A DNA stretch of 64,000 bases, from the NCBI GenBank assembly GCA_942492205.1, contig CALODT010000004.1:124001-188000 (forward strand), given 5' to 3'. Origin of the DNA: UBA1847 sp942492205. Lineage in GTDB: Bacteria > Pseudomonadota > Gammaproteobacteria > Steroidobacterales > Woeseiaceae. The position numbers were made by a program, and so were the translations under genes. The notes under the pieces were generated by a model that was not told the DNA's origin, ran no database searches, and saw only the letters and a program-made list of their open reading frames with translations. Position 1 is the first letter of the stretch, and the number at the start of each line of letters is the position of its first letter. Below are positions 17,526 through 26,092 of the stretch, piece after piece.

Positions 17526-19976
17526 ATGATCGGCAAGCGATTTCCCAGAGGCTGGCTCCTCGCGGTGGCACTTAGCGTTGTCGCTGCGGGCATCATGTTG
17601 GCCATGTTCTACGGCCAGTACCGATGGATGGCCGACGAGATTGTCACGGCGAGCACGGACCACCACTACGAGTTGATGAAGGCCAATTTCGCGCGCCGCG
17701 CAGGTGGCCAGGTACGTGAACTCGCCGAGACCTTGTCAGCAGGCAACACCATCAATGACACGCGCGCGATCCAGGACGTTCTCGATAGCGCCCTGCAGGG
17801 CGACGACACCCTGACAGGACTGCGCTTTAATTCCGACCTCGGCGAAACCGTCATCAGCGGGCAAGCGCCGCCAGAGAGCAGCGCACGTGAAACCAGTTGG
17901 CTGCCGGATCATCTGCTCGTCGCCTATCCGGTTGTAATAAATGACGAGCTCGCCGGCTACGTGAGCGGGACATTCGGGCTGTCGGAACTAAAGCTGGACT
18001 ATGCCATTTTCGGAGAACAACTGGCGACGACCGAGGTGCAGAGTCTCGAGGCGAGTTATGCCTGGATTGCCGGCGGCACGACGATCGTACTTATCCTGTG
18101 CGGCGCCATTGCCTGGCTTGTCATACGTGATCAGTCGCACCGTATTTCCCAGCTGCAGGTCCAGGCGGAGAAACTTCGCGACGCCGATTTCGGCGAGCCC
18201 CTGAACGAAATTCGTGACGATGAGCTCGGCAACCTCGCCGCGGTATTCAACGATATGCGTGAACGCCTGCGCGAAACAACGATATCGAGGGACTACGTCG
18301 ACAGCATCCTGTCCGGCATGAATGAGGCGATCTTCGTAACCAGCGATGATGGCAGGATCGAGCATATCAACGCGGCGACGACACACCTGCTCGGGTTCCA
18401 GGAGGATGAGCTGCTTGGCGAATCGATAGACAGGCTGGTTGACGCCAGCAAGAGTAAACCGATCGCCGATCTCAAGCCCTCCGGGCTTCCGAAGGAGACA
18501 AGCTTCGAATCCAAGTTCGGTGAGTCCGTGCCCGTGTCTTTCACCTGTTCCGTAATCGAAGATAAAGACGGCCGAGCGGTAAACCGCATCTACGCCGCGC
18601 AGAACATCACGGAGCGCCGCCGGGCGGAGAAGAGGATTCGCTACCTGGCGCGCATCGATGCGCTCACCAAGATTCCGAATCGCATGCAGTTTCAGCATCT
18701 GTTGCAGCGCAGTATCGCGCGGGCGCGCCGGGCCGGGAATCCGCTCTGCCTGTTCTATATTGACGTCGACAATTTCAAGGAAATTAACGATACGTTCGGG
18801 CACCTCGCGGGCGATACGACGCTCGAAACAGTCGCGGAACGACTTGCGGCAGCATTGCCGGAACATTCAATCATTGGTCGCCTGGCAGGCGATGAGTTTG
18901 CGGTCATGGTTGACAAGCTCGGACCCGATGTCGATGGCATGAAAGCGACGCGGAAGCTCGCCCAGAAGTTGCTGAGTCGCTTATCCGATCCGTTCTTCGT
19001 GCAGGGGCACGAGGTATTCATGACGGCGAGCATGGGAGTTGCGTTCTACCCGAAGGACGCAGTCAATGTCATTGACCTCATTCGAAATGCAGACGCGGCG
19101 CTCTACCACGCGAAGAAGAATGGCGGTAACGAGTTCTCTTTCTACGAGACCAGGATGAATGAGGCGTCAGTTGACCGCCTGATGACCAAGAGCAAGCTGA
19201 AGCGGTCGTTCGAGCGCGACGAACTACTCGTGCATTATCAGCCAAAATACAACCTGCAGACCGGCGAGGTGTTTGGCGCGGAAGCGCTGGTTCGCTGGGA
19301 ATTACCGGAGCGCGGCCTCGTGCTGCCGTCGGACTTCATACCGATTGCCGAAGAAACGAGCCTGATTATCGAAATCGGCGAGTGGGTGCTGGACAAGGTC
19401 TGCGAGGACTTCCGCGTTTGGCAGAAAACCGTATCGTCGCCCGGCCGCGTCTCCGTGAACCTGTCTCTCAAACAGCTGCGGCAGCTTAACTTCATCAATC
19501 GTATTCGCTCGATATTGCGAGGTCACGAAGTTTCACCGACCTCGCTGGAGCTCGAAATTACGGAAACAACATTAATGGAGAACCCGGCCCGGACGATCAA
19601 GCTGCTGGATCAGCTCTATGGTCTTGGCCTGCACCTCGCGATTGACGACTTCGGTACCGGCTACTCGTCCTTGAGTGCCATGCAACAGTTCCCGATCAGC
19701 ACATTAAAGATCGACAGATCATTCGTTCGCGATATTGCGACGAATCCGGATGACGCAACCATCGTCGATACCATCATCCAGATGGGCCGAAACCTGAACA
19801 TGGATGTCGTTGCCGAAGGCGTCGAAGAAGAAGCACAGCTGATCTTCCTGCAGGAGCATGGTTGCACGTATGCGCAGGGCCTGCTCTTCGGCGATCCCAT
19901 GAGCGCTGACAACTACTTGGAACTGCTGATGGCGCAAGCTGACGGCACGGATAGTTTTCGCGCGCTTTTCGCCTGA
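17526..19976 (+). CDS. Membrane c-di-GMP enzyme: sensor-HAMP-PAS-GGDEF-EAL
   Basis: 816 residues. Two membrane segments (about 10-30 and 178-200) enclose a periplasmic sensor. HAMP (about 200-250), PAS (about 255-370, with IFVTSDDGRIEHINAA), GGDEF (about 378-540) and EAL (about 560-805) follow. The GGDEF signature reads LAGDEFAVM, an AGDEF variant. The EAL domain keeps AEALVRW, VNLSLKQL, LELEITET, IDDFGTGYSS, LKIDRSFV and VVAEGVE, so a working c-di-GMP phosphodiesterase is likely; cyclase activity is uncertain. It follows the bactofilin gene, and a functional link is possible but not shown. Confidence 0.94.
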   Translation: MIGKRFPRGWLLAVALSVVAAGIMLAMFYGQYRWMADEIVTASTDHHYELMKANFARRAGGQVRELAETLSAGNTINDTRAIQDVLDSALQGDDTLTGLRFNSDLGETVISGQAPPESSARETSWLPDHLLVAYPVVINDELAGYVSGTFGLSELKLDYAIFGEQLATTEVQSLEASYAWIAGGTTIVLILCGAIAWLVIRDQSHRISQLQVQAEKLRDADFGEPLNEIRDDELGNLAAVFNDMRERLRETTISRDYVDSILSGMNEAIFVTSDDGRIEHINAATTHLLGFQEDELLGESIDRLVDASKSKPIADLKPSGLPKETSFESKFGESVPVSFTCSVIEDKDGRAVNRIYAAQNITERRRAEKRIRYLARIDALTKIPNRMQFQHLLQRSIARARRAGNPLCLFYIDVDNFKEINDTFGHLAGDTTLETVAERLAAALPEHSIIGRLAGDEFAVMVDKLGPDVDGMKATRKLAQKLLSRLSDPFFVQGHEVFMTASMGVAFYPKDAVNVIDLIRNADAALYHAKKNGGNEFSFYETRMNEASVDRLMTKSKLKRSFERDELLVHYQPKYNLQTGEVFGAEALVRWELPERGLVLPSDFIPIAEETSLIIEIGEWVLDKVCEDFRVWQKTVSSPGRVSVNLSLKQLRQLNFINRIRSILRGHEVSPTSLELEITETTLMENPARTIKLLDQLYGLGLHLAIDDFGTGYSSLSAMQQFPISTLKIDRSFVRDIATNPDDATIVDTIIQMGRNLNMDVVAEGVEEEAQLIFLQEHGCTYAQGLLFGDPMSADNYLELLMAQADGTDSFRALFA

Positions 19977-20157
19977 TTTCGCCTGTCACGCCAGGCCTCT
20001 GTGGAGACCACCTTGGCGCGGATTTCGACTGACAAGTTTCTGTTTTTAAAACCTTTTGCCGCAAATCCGGGAGCGTTTCAAAGTGCCTTTTTATCTTGCA
20101 CCTCACAAGCCCGAACCGGTAAAGTTCAAGCCTTGGCGGCCGGATAAAGTAGACCCT

Positions 20158-20517
20158 ATGAAAAAGATTTTGAGATTGGTATTTTGCGCAGTCATCGTTC
20201 TCGGAGCCCCTGCGGCGTTTGGCTGCGATTACCCGCATCGGGTTGACGTTCCCGACGGTTCGACCGCAACCAAGGATGAAATGATCGAGGGCCAGCGTGG
20301 CGTCAAGGCCTACATGAGCGCCATGGAAGAATACCTTTCCTGCATTGAAACAGCCGAACAGGAAACGGTGGCCGGGGCCGACGATCTGGATGAGGAGACC
20401 AAGCAGCAACGTATAGAAATGTACAACAAGAAATATAACGCGGCTGTTGACGAGATGAACCTGGTGGCTGAGGAATTCAACATGCAGGTACGCATGTATA
20501 AGGAACGCAATCAGTAG
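20158..20517 (+). CDS. Small secreted protein of unknown function
   Basis: 119 residues. ATG 20158 gives a classical signal peptide (MKKILRLVFCAVIVLGAPAAFG, cleaved near CDYP); codons open before it have no signal character. The mature protein is charged and probably helical, with a CDYPHRVDVPDG start and a Glu/Lys/Met-rich coil (EEFNMQVRMYKE) at the end. Two cysteines, one right after the signal peptide and one in EEYLSCIETA, could form a disulfide. No known family recognised. It is a monocistronic unit followed by a terminator. Confidence 0.7.
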   Translation: MKKILRLVFCAVIVLGAPAAFGCDYPHRVDVPDGSTATKDEMIEGQRGVKAYMSAMEEYLSCIETAEQETVAGADDLDEETKQQRIEMYNKKYNAAVDEMNLVAEEFNMQVRMYKERNQ

Positions 20518-20546
20518 GCGGCGCCGTTCAATGCGTATGATCAAGA

Positions 20547-20570
20547 ACGCCCGTCAATGACGGGCGTTTT
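20547..20570. terminator. Rho-independent terminator, possibly bidirectional
   Basis: Perfect 9-bp stem ACGCCCGTC / GACGGGCGT with an AAT loop, followed by TTTT on the plus strand and a weaker TTCTTG on the minus strand. It separates the secreted-protein gene from the convergent end of the psp operon. Confidence 0.8.
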
Positions 20571-20599
20571 CATTTACAGGTCTCGCGTTTCCCACTGCC

Positions 20600-20827
20600 C
20601 TATTCGAGCTTGCTGATTTCCCGACTCAGGTCGTACTTGTTCTCGGTCACTATTCGCTCCAGCACCCGAATACGCTCCTCGAGGCGCTCGATCTGCGCCA
20701 GTGTCTCCTCAAGCTCGGGATCCTGTTGTGCCCGCTCCTCGCTCTTCATCTTCATGTACTTCTGGATAGTCTGCGCCGTAAACACGATCGCAATAATGCA
20801 AAGCACAAAAACGAAAGGTGAATTCAT
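20600..20827 (-). CDS. pspB: PspB-like small membrane protein
   Basis: 75 residues: one N-terminal membrane segment (about 4-20, FVFVLCIIAIVFTAQTI) followed by a charged helix ending LEERIRVLERIVTENK. This layout and the ERIRVLERI segment match PspB, which with PspC senses inner-membrane stress and relieves PspA inhibition of PspF. It is the last gene of the psp operon, 28 bases after pspC. The call rests on layout, context and the short motif; overall identity to enteric PspB looks low. Confidence 0.72.
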   Translation of the reverse strand: MNSPFVFVLCIIAIVFTAQTIQKYMKMKSEERAQQDPELEETLAQIERLEERIRVLERIVTENKYDLSREISKLE

Positions 20828-20855
20828 ACCGGGGCCCCTTTGCTATTCCTGGTTA

Positions 20856-21308
20856 TCATAGTTTCCGAAATTCCTGCTCCAGCTGGAAACGTGGGGATGT
20901 CACCTGTTTCTCGAGTTCGGCGAGGCGCTTGTCCAGCGAACGGCAGCGTTCACGCACAGCGTCGATCGTCGGTCCAGCTGGCGGCGCTCGATAGTCATCG
21001 CGCGCCTTGCGACGTGCATCGTCACGCGTTCTCGCCTCACGCCTGCTCTTACGGATTCCCCAACAGCGACTCGTCTCGACACCCCCATGGTGTTCGCCGC
21101 GCGACTCGGCCGGTATCAGGAACACGGCCGCGATATAGCCGAACACAGCAAAGGGCATCGCCGCCAGGAACGCAATCACCGCCAGCAATCTCGTCACCTT
21201 GAGATTCAGCCCGAAGTACCCGGCGAGGCCTGCACAGACACCGCCAAGCACAGCCCGATCAGCATCACGGTACAGACGGTGTCCGGACGTTTCGGTATAC
21301 GAGTTCAT
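20856..21308 (-). CDS. pspC: Phage shock protein C
   Basis: 150 residues. The N-terminal PspC domain has the signature LYRDADRAVLGGVCAGLAGY and a following membrane hairpin (VTRLLAVIAFLAAMPFAVFGYIAAVFLIP). A long basic and then helical tail ends in a coiled coil (SLDKRLAELEKQV). PspC sits in the inner membrane and relays envelope stress to PspA. Its ATG (21308) overlaps the stop of the upstream PspC-like gene by four bases. Confidence 0.9.
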   Translation of the reverse strand: MNSYTETSGHRLYRDADRAVLGGVCAGLAGYFGLNLKVTRLLAVIAFLAAMPFAVFGYIAAVFLIPAESRGEHHGGVETSRCWGIRKSRREARTRDDARRKARDDYRAPPAGPTIDAVRERCRSLDKRLAELEKQVTSPRFQLEQEFRKL

Positions 21309-21598
21309 GATCGCCTCCAGTGATCACTGCGGTATGTTCGCCAAAAATCATACTCTGTTCTGCGCCCTGAATAGACCAGTGGCTTTTCCTTGATGAGCAG
21401 CGTCGCCGCCAGGTAGACGGCGACGGTCAGCCAGAAAAACAGCAGCAAGCTGACAACTGCCACTAATCGTACGACGCCAAGTCGGAAATTGAAGCGGTCT
21501 GCCAGCCCTGCGCAGACGCCCGAGACCCAGCTGTTCTCACGGTCGCGGTAAAAGCCCCGCAGCGGTCCAAGATCCGCATCCCATGTCCCTCGACTCAT
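21305..21598 (-). CDS. Second PspC-domain protein
   Basis: 97 residues: RGFYRDRENSWVSGVCAGLAD is a PspC-domain signature, followed by a membrane segment (VVRLVAVVSLLLFFWLTVAVYLAATLLI) and a short basic tail. ATG 21598 has GAGGAG eight bases upstream; an open frame extends further but lacks such a site. It lies between pspA (26 bases away) and the longer pspC, with which it overlaps by ATGA. It lacks the coiled-coil tail of its neighbour. Confidence 0.87.
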   Translation of the reverse strand: MSRGTWDADLGPLRGFYRDRENSWVSGVCAGLADRFNFRLGVVRLVAVVSLLLFFWLTVAVYLAATLLIKEKPLVYSGRRTEYDFWRTYRSDHWRRS

Positions 21599-21623
21599 TC
21601 TTTGCTCCTCTGCAACGTCTTTT

Positions 21624-22310
21624 TCAGCTTGCCTCGGCGTTTCGCGCACGTTCGGCTGCTACACGCTCTTTTAGTGCGTCCAGTTCCTGGTTGACCGACT
21701 CTTCCGCCTCGAGCCCCGCGAATTCATGATTGAGATCTTTCGGCAGGCCAAGATCGTAAGCCTCTACCCGGCCCTCGACATCATCGATTCGGCGCGTGTA
21801 CGCCTCGAATCGGACCATCGCATCGTCGATCTTGTAGTCGTGTATCTTCTTGCGCGCAGCCAGTCGGCTATTGGCTGTCTTGTGACGTGCCAGTAACGCC
21901 TTCTGTCGCGTTTTCGCATCTTCGAGCTTGCTTTCCAGGCGAGCAATATCCTCATTCAGCTTGGCGAGACCCTCGTCGACGGCATGATAGTCCTCTTTCA
22001 GCACCTCGACTGCTGCCGACACGCGTGACTTCTCCACCAGCGCAGCCTTCGCGAGGTCTTCGCGTTCCTTGCGCATCGCGAGTTCGGCTCTGTCATTCCA
22101 GTCGCGCCTTTCCCGATCCAGCTTCTCGATCTTGCGATTCAGATCTTTCTTGTCAGCAATAGAGCGCGCCGCGGCTGAGCGCACCTCAACCAAGGTGTCT
22201 TCCATCTCCTGGATCATTAGTCGGACGATCTTCTCCGGATCCTCGGCTTTGTCGAGAATGGCGTTGATATTCGAGTTCACGATGTCGCTGAATCTCGTGA
22301 ATATGCCCAT
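21624..22310 (-). CDS. pspA: Phage shock protein A (PspA/IM30/Vipp1 family)
   Basis: 228 residues, almost entirely alpha-helical coiled coil. The N-terminal amphipathic helix MGIFTRFSDIVNSNINAILD and the segment AEDPEKIVRLMIQEMED are typical. PspA binds stressed inner membrane, supports its integrity and, when unstressed, inhibits PspF. ATG 22310 has GAGGAAAG just upstream and gives the family N-terminus; 22 further open codons upstream are not needed. It is the first gene of a unit under a sigma-54 promoter, with pspF divergent. Confidence 0.95.
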   Translation of the reverse strand: MGIFTRFSDIVNSNINAILDKAEDPEKIVRLMIQEMEDTLVEVRSAAARSIADKKDLNRKIEKLDRERRDWNDRAELAMRKEREDLAKAALVEKSRVSAAVEVLKEDYHAVDEGLAKLNEDIARLESKLEDAKTRQKALLARHKTANSRLAARKKIHDYKIDDAMVRFEAYTRRIDDVEGRVEAYDLGLPKDLNHEFAGLEAEESVNQELDALKERVAAERARNAEAS

Positions 22311-22350
22311 GACTCTTTCCTCTTTATCGTGTGAATCCTGTCTGTAATAT

Positions 22351-22366
22351 TGCAGCTTTCGTGCCA
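22351..22366 (-). promoter_or_regulatory. Sigma-54 promoter of the psp operon
   Basis: On the minus strand TGGCACGAAAGCTGCA has the invariant GG and GC exactly ten bases apart, matching the -24/-12 consensus. Transcription would start near 22340, 30 bases before the pspA ATG. The adjacent divergent pspF supplies the needed activator. Confidence 0.88.
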
Positions 22367-22448
22367 AGCGCGACATTTTCGCTCAAGTGTTTGTTTTAGA
22401 TAGTAAAAGAACAAGAATCGAGGGCGCCTTCGAGCACCAGAATGTGGT

Positions 22449-22480
22449 TTTTTTCACTACATTCTCGCTATTTTCACTAT
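22449..22480. promoter_or_regulatory. Candidate PspF upstream activating sites
   Basis: TTTTCACTA occurs twice (22451-22459 and 22471-22479) exactly 20 bases, about two helical turns, apart. It lies 111-139 bases upstream of the predicted pspA start, the usual distance for activator sites at sigma-54 promoters, and overlaps the pspF upstream region, which would permit autoregulation. Confidence 0.45.
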
Positions 22481-22499
22481 ATTTTGGCTTAATTGGCGA

Positions 22500-23513
22500 A
22501 TGTCAGCGAGCCCTGAAAAACAACAGATCATCGGCGAGGCGCCCGCCTTCCTGGAAATGCTGGAGCACGTGTCCAGGGCGGCCACGCTGTCCAAACCCGT
22601 ACTCGTCGTTGGCGAGCGCGGCACCGGCAAGGAATTGATCGCCTCCAGACTGCATTTTCTGTCGGATCGGTGGGAGCAAAGCGTTGTGAAGGTCAACTGC
22701 GCGGCGTTGACCGAGAGTATCCTCGAGTCCGAGCTGTTTGGGCACGAAGCGGGCGCATTCACCGGTGCTGCCAAAACACACATCGGACACTTCGAGCGCG
22801 CGGATGGCGGCACACTGATCCTGGACGAACTGGCGACGATCTCTCTCAGGATGCAGGAGAAGATACTGCGCACGATCGAGTACGGCGAGGTTCAGCGGGT
22901 CGGCGGCAACGAGACGCTCAGCGTCGACGTGCGCATCGTCGGCTCCACCAACGCGGACCTGCAGTCACTTGCGGCCGAAGGGCTTTTTCGCAAGGACCTG
23001 CTTGATCGCCTTGCGTTCGACGTCATCACCGTTCCGCCGCTGCGCGAGCGCGTTGAAGATATCCTGCCGCTGGCCAATGCATTCGCGATTCACATGGCCA
23101 GCGAATTGAAGTGGAGCTTCTTTCCCGGCTTCAGTCCGAAAGCATCGTCTGCCTTGTTGCGTAATCGCTGGCCGGGCAACGTTCGTGAGCTCAAGAACGC
23201 TATCGAACGCAGTGTCTATCGGGCTGAAGATCCTGAAGCGCCAATCACGAACATCGCACTGGACCCGTTTGACTCACCCTTTAGAATGGCGCAGCCGCCA
23301 TTGGCGACTCCGCGCAGCGCGGCCGGCAAGAGACGCAGCCCCTTGCTGCCAACCGACCTCAAGCAGCGACTCGCGGACACTGAAACGGAGTTTTTGCGGG
23401 CGGCGCTGGAGAAAGCCCGATTCAACCAGCGACTCGCGGCTGACCTGCTCGGGCTTGGCTACCACCAGTTTCGCGGCAAGCTGAAAAAGTTCGGTATCAG
23501 CAGCAAGCCCTGA
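22500..23513 (+). CDS. pspF: PspF, sigma-54-dependent activator of the psp operon
   Basis: 337 residues: an AAA+ sigma-54 activator with no N-terminal receiver or sensory domain, as in PspF. Walker A GERGTGKE (38-45), GAFTGA loop (85-90) that contacts sigma-54, Walker B-like GGTLILDELATI, and WPGNVRELKNAIERSVYR near the end of the ATPase domain. A Fis-type helix-turn-helix (about 305-332) ends the protein. PspA is expected to hold it inactive. It is divergently transcribed from pspA with 189 bases between starts; no strong ribosome site precedes the ATG, suggesting low expression. Confidence 0.95.
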   Translation: MSASPEKQQIIGEAPAFLEMLEHVSRAATLSKPVLVVGERGTGKELIASRLHFLSDRWEQSVVKVNCAALTESILESELFGHEAGAFTGAAKTHIGHFERADGGTLILDELATISLRMQEKILRTIEYGEVQRVGGNETLSVDVRIVGSTNADLQSLAAEGLFRKDLLDRLAFDVITVPPLRERVEDILPLANAFAIHMASELKWSFFPGFSPKASSALLRNRWPGNVRELKNAIERSVYRAEDPEAPITNIALDPFDSPFRMAQPPLATPRSAAGKRRSPLLPTDLKQRLADTETEFLRAALEKARFNQRLAADLLGLGYHQFRGKLKKFGISSKP

Positions 23514-23536
23514 TTGATCCGCAGGCCGACCAGCCT

Positions 23537-24454
23537 CTAGCTTTCATCGCGGTAGCGCCGCACGTAAATTGCGGCGGTCACCAGCAGACCGCAGACGATG
23601 ACTCCACCCCACATCGACGGGCTGGTGAGGAACTGCACAACGTCCAGGTGGCCGAGCAGACTGATATTGTCCAGTCCGGTTCGCCAGTGCTCCTCTTCGA
23701 AAAAGGACTCGAGGTCCAGCGTCCTGAACAGTGGAATAGCATCGCCTCGATCCAGAACGGCGCTCGCAAAGAAGCGGGTGCGTAAGAAAATCCACTCCAG
23801 CAGCGGAACAAGGATCAGCGGCATGAACGCCATCAGCAGGGGTGCCCGCTTCGTCCAGGCGGATACAAACAGGAACCATGCGATAAACGGTGACATCCAG
23901 ATACCGGACCCGACCAATACGATGAACGCCGCTACCCAGTTGTCAAACAGCGGCACGGAACCCCAGATCAGCAAGCCCGCATCGCCGCCCTTCATCGACA
24001 CCCAGATGCTGGTGATTATCAGGTTGACCAGGTGCGTCACGATGATGCCCATCACGGCAACTACCGGTATGACGAAGACTGCCGTCAACAGTTTCGAAAT
24101 GACGGTCTCGGCATCGGTGACCGGCAACGAACGCCAAAATAGTATGCTCTTGTCCTTACGTTCGCCGTAGAGCGAGTCAAGACTGTAGAACACTGTCAGA
24201 ATCGCCAATCCGACCAGGAACAGCCAGGAAGTGCCCACAAAGAACGCGGTCAGGGCCGCTTTGCGCTCGCCTTCGCCGGCCAGGTTCGACGCGCCGAAAA
24301 TGGCGACATCCAGCTCCTTGGCAAAGCCGGAGGCAAAGACAAGCATTGCCAGGACGCTGAGGGAAACGATGCTGGCAATCGCCGTCGGCGTCACATAGAT
24401 AGACCGATGCTCCCAGATCTCGCGTCGGATCAGTGCCAGTTGATTAGCGATCAT
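23537..24454 (-). CDS. ABC-2 type transporter permease
   Basis: 305 residues with about six membrane segments, including SIVSLSVLAMLVFASGFA, WLFLVGLAILTVFYSL and a C-terminal SMWGGVIVCGLLVTAAIYV, and the motif SLDSLYGERKDKSILFWRSLPV typical of ABC-2 permeases in GntR-linked transporters. It is the membrane partner of the ATPase encoded just upstream, with a 4-base overlap. The cargo is unknown; relatives in YtrA-type operons respond to membrane-active compounds. Confidence 0.88.
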   Translation of the reverse strand: MIANQLALIRREIWEHRSIYVTPTAIASIVSLSVLAMLVFASGFAKELDVAIFGASNLAGEGERKAALTAFFVGTSWLFLVGLAILTVFYSLDSLYGERKDKSILFWRSLPVTDAETVISKLLTAVFVIPVVAVMGIIVTHLVNLIITSIWVSMKGGDAGLLIWGSVPLFDNWVAAFIVLVGSGIWMSPFIAWFLFVSAWTKRAPLLMAFMPLILVPLLEWIFLRTRFFASAVLDRGDAIPLFRTLDLESFFEEEHWRTGLDNISLLGHLDVVQFLTSPSMWGGVIVCGLLVTAAIYVRRYRDES

Positions 24455-25308
24455 TGGCGTGCCCCCTTGACCTTGGCGACGAACAGATCGGCGACGGACG
24501 GCGTTCGAAGCTCTCCCAGTCCCTGCAGGTTCTCCCGGCTTACGCCCTCGAACAGAAACACCGCTTTGCCAAACATCTCGTGCTCCGCGATCGGGCCCAA
24601 CCCTTTTGCCTTCAGTGCATTCTCACCGGACGTCAGCAGCTCCACGTAGGAGTCGGCCAGCGCGTCCATGGGTGAATCGAGCAAGATTTTGCCGTCATTG
24701 ATGAACATGATGTCGGTCAGGAGATTTTCGATCTCCTCTACCTGGTGGGTCGTAATCAGAATGGTGCGCTGCTCATCGAAATAGTCGTTCAGCAAGTTAC
24801 TGTAGAACTCCTTGCGAAAAATAATATCCAGGCCCAGCGTTGGTTCATCGAGAACCAGCAGCTTCGCGTCGATCGCCATGATGATCGACAGATGCAGCTG
24901 CGTCACCATGCCTTTCGAAAGCTCGCGAACCTTTGCGCTGGAACGAACCTTGGTCTGGCTCAGGAAACTGTCTGCGCGTTTTCGCGAAAAATTCGGATGC
25001 ACCGCCTCGACGAAATCCAGCAGTTGCGTCACGCGGATCCAGCGTGGCAAAACTGCTACGTCTGCGATGAAACAGATATTTTTCAGGAGCTCCTTACGCT
25101 GCCTGAAGGGATCCAGGCCGAGTACCGAGAGCTCGCCGTCGAAATCAGTAAGCCCCAATACGGCCTTGAGCAGCGTCGTCTTGCCGGCGCCATTGGGCCC
25201 GATAAGGCCGAGTATCTTGCCCTGCTCAATCTCGAAGCTGACGTTGTCAACTGCGCGCACGGAGCCGAAGTGTTTGGACACACCTCGAGCATCGACCAGA
25301 CTAGTCAT
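24451..25308 (-). CDS. ABC transporter ATP-binding protein
   Basis: 285 residues. Walker A GPNGAGKTT near residue 38, Walker B KLLVLDEPTLGLD, and the switch histidine in ITTHQVEE. The ABC signature is LSKGM rather than LSGGQ, a common variation in ABC-2 exporters of this type. It overlaps the GntR gene by four bases before it and the permease gene by four bases after it, so regulator, ATPase and permease form one coupled unit. Confidence 0.93.
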   Translation of the reverse strand: MTSLVDARGVSKHFGSVRAVDNVSFEIEQGKILGLIGPNGAGKTTLLKAVLGLTDFDGELSVLGLDPFRQRKELLKNICFIADVAVLPRWIRVTQLLDFVEAVHPNFSRKRADSFLSQTKVRSSAKVRELSKGMVTQLHLSIIMAIDAKLLVLDEPTLGLDIIFRKEFYSNLLNDYFDEQRTILITTHQVEEIENLLTDIMFINDGKILLDSPMDALADSYVELLTSGENALKAKGLGPIAEHEMFGKAVFLFEGVSRENLQGLGELRTPSVADLFVAKVKGARQ

Positions 25309-25688
25309 TCTTCACCCTCCGCATCGCTTTTTGTTTTTCTCGCGTTCAACAGGTCCGTCTCATTCAATCCAAGCCGTTCAATTGTCAACAGGATCTTCGG
25401 CCATTCCTTGTCGAGGAAGCGCTGGCGTTCGGCTTTCAGCAGGTTTTTTCGGGCACCGTCGTTAACGAACATGCCCCTACCACGCTTTTTCTCGACCAGG
25501 CCCTCGTCAACGAGCTCCTGGTAGCCCTTGAGCACGGTCAGAGGATTGAGCCGATACTCCGCCGCTACATTGCGCACTGACGGCAGCGCGTCACCATCGC
25601 CGAGAACGCCTTCGAGGATCATCGCAACAACGCGATCGCGCAGCTGACGATAGATCGGCTGATCTTCATCCCATTTTGGAGCCATCAC
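25305..25688 (-). CDS. GntR-family regulator, YtrA type
   Basis: 127 residues: a GntR winged helix (DQPIYRQLRDRVVAMIL..., LPSVRNVAAEYRLNPLTV, ELVDEGLVEKKRGRGMFV) with only a short helical C-terminal extension, the layout of the YtrA subgroup. GTG 25688 has GGGAAG six bases upstream; ATG 25685 is equally possible. These regulators normally repress their own operon, here the downstream ABC genes and probably the small gene upstream. A 22-base palindrome at 26093-26114 is the likely operator. Confidence 0.91.
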   Translation of the reverse strand: MMAPKWDEDQPIYRQLRDRVVAMILEGVLGDGDALPSVRNVAAEYRLNPLTVLKGYQELVDEGLVEKKRGRGMFVNDGARKNLLKAERQRFLDKEWPKILLTIERLGLNETDLLNARKTKSDAEGEE

Positions 25689-25770
25689 TTGTCGCTTCCC
25701 GTTTCTTGCTGGGCCGGAATCGATAGGGATTGCGGCCTTGATAATCCCAATTGCGGCGCCTGTAAGCGCT

Positions 25771-26040
25771 TCAAATGGTTTCCCTCTCGAGGCGAAAAAG
25801 GCCGAAATGAGACAGCGTGTCGATTGATATCGTCAGCACCTTGCCGTTGATGTGCCCTTTAATCGTTGCTGTGAGCGGCGCACGTGAGGACGCCTGGTTG
25901 ACGCTCTGCTCCGCGAACACGGCGGCTTTGACCTGATCGTCAATGCTGGCATCAGCCTGGCTTGCGACCAGCGCCAGAACCATGAGCAACATGATGGTCA
26001 GGCCGATTAACTGGTTGTTATTTGAGAATCGTTGGAACAT
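25771..26040 (-). CDS. Small secreted or membrane-anchored protein
   Basis: 89 residues. Hydrophobic segment from about 11 to 28 (LIGLTIMLLMVLALVA) with a possible signal cleavage at ADA, then a short polar domain with VNQASSRAPLTATIKGHINGKV and a basic/aromatic end (HFGLFRLERETI). No known family recognised. GGGAG lies seven bases before the ATG. It is the first gene before the GntR-ABC unit, 82 bases upstream of the regulator, and is probably under the same palindromic operator. Confidence 0.65.
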   Translation of the reverse strand: MFQRFSNNNQLIGLTIMLLMVLALVASQADASIDDQVKAAVFAEQSVNQASSRAPLTATIKGHINGKVLTISIDTLSHFGLFRLERETI

Positions 26041-26092
26041 CGTCGGTCTCCCGGACCCTTTAAGTTTCTGCAGCGACCAGTCTAGTGGTCTG

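Noticed and set aside
22449..22480. Direct repeats considered as a small repeat array or CRISPR remnant
   Set aside because: Only two 9-base units, located exactly where activator sites are expected for a sigma-54 promoter.
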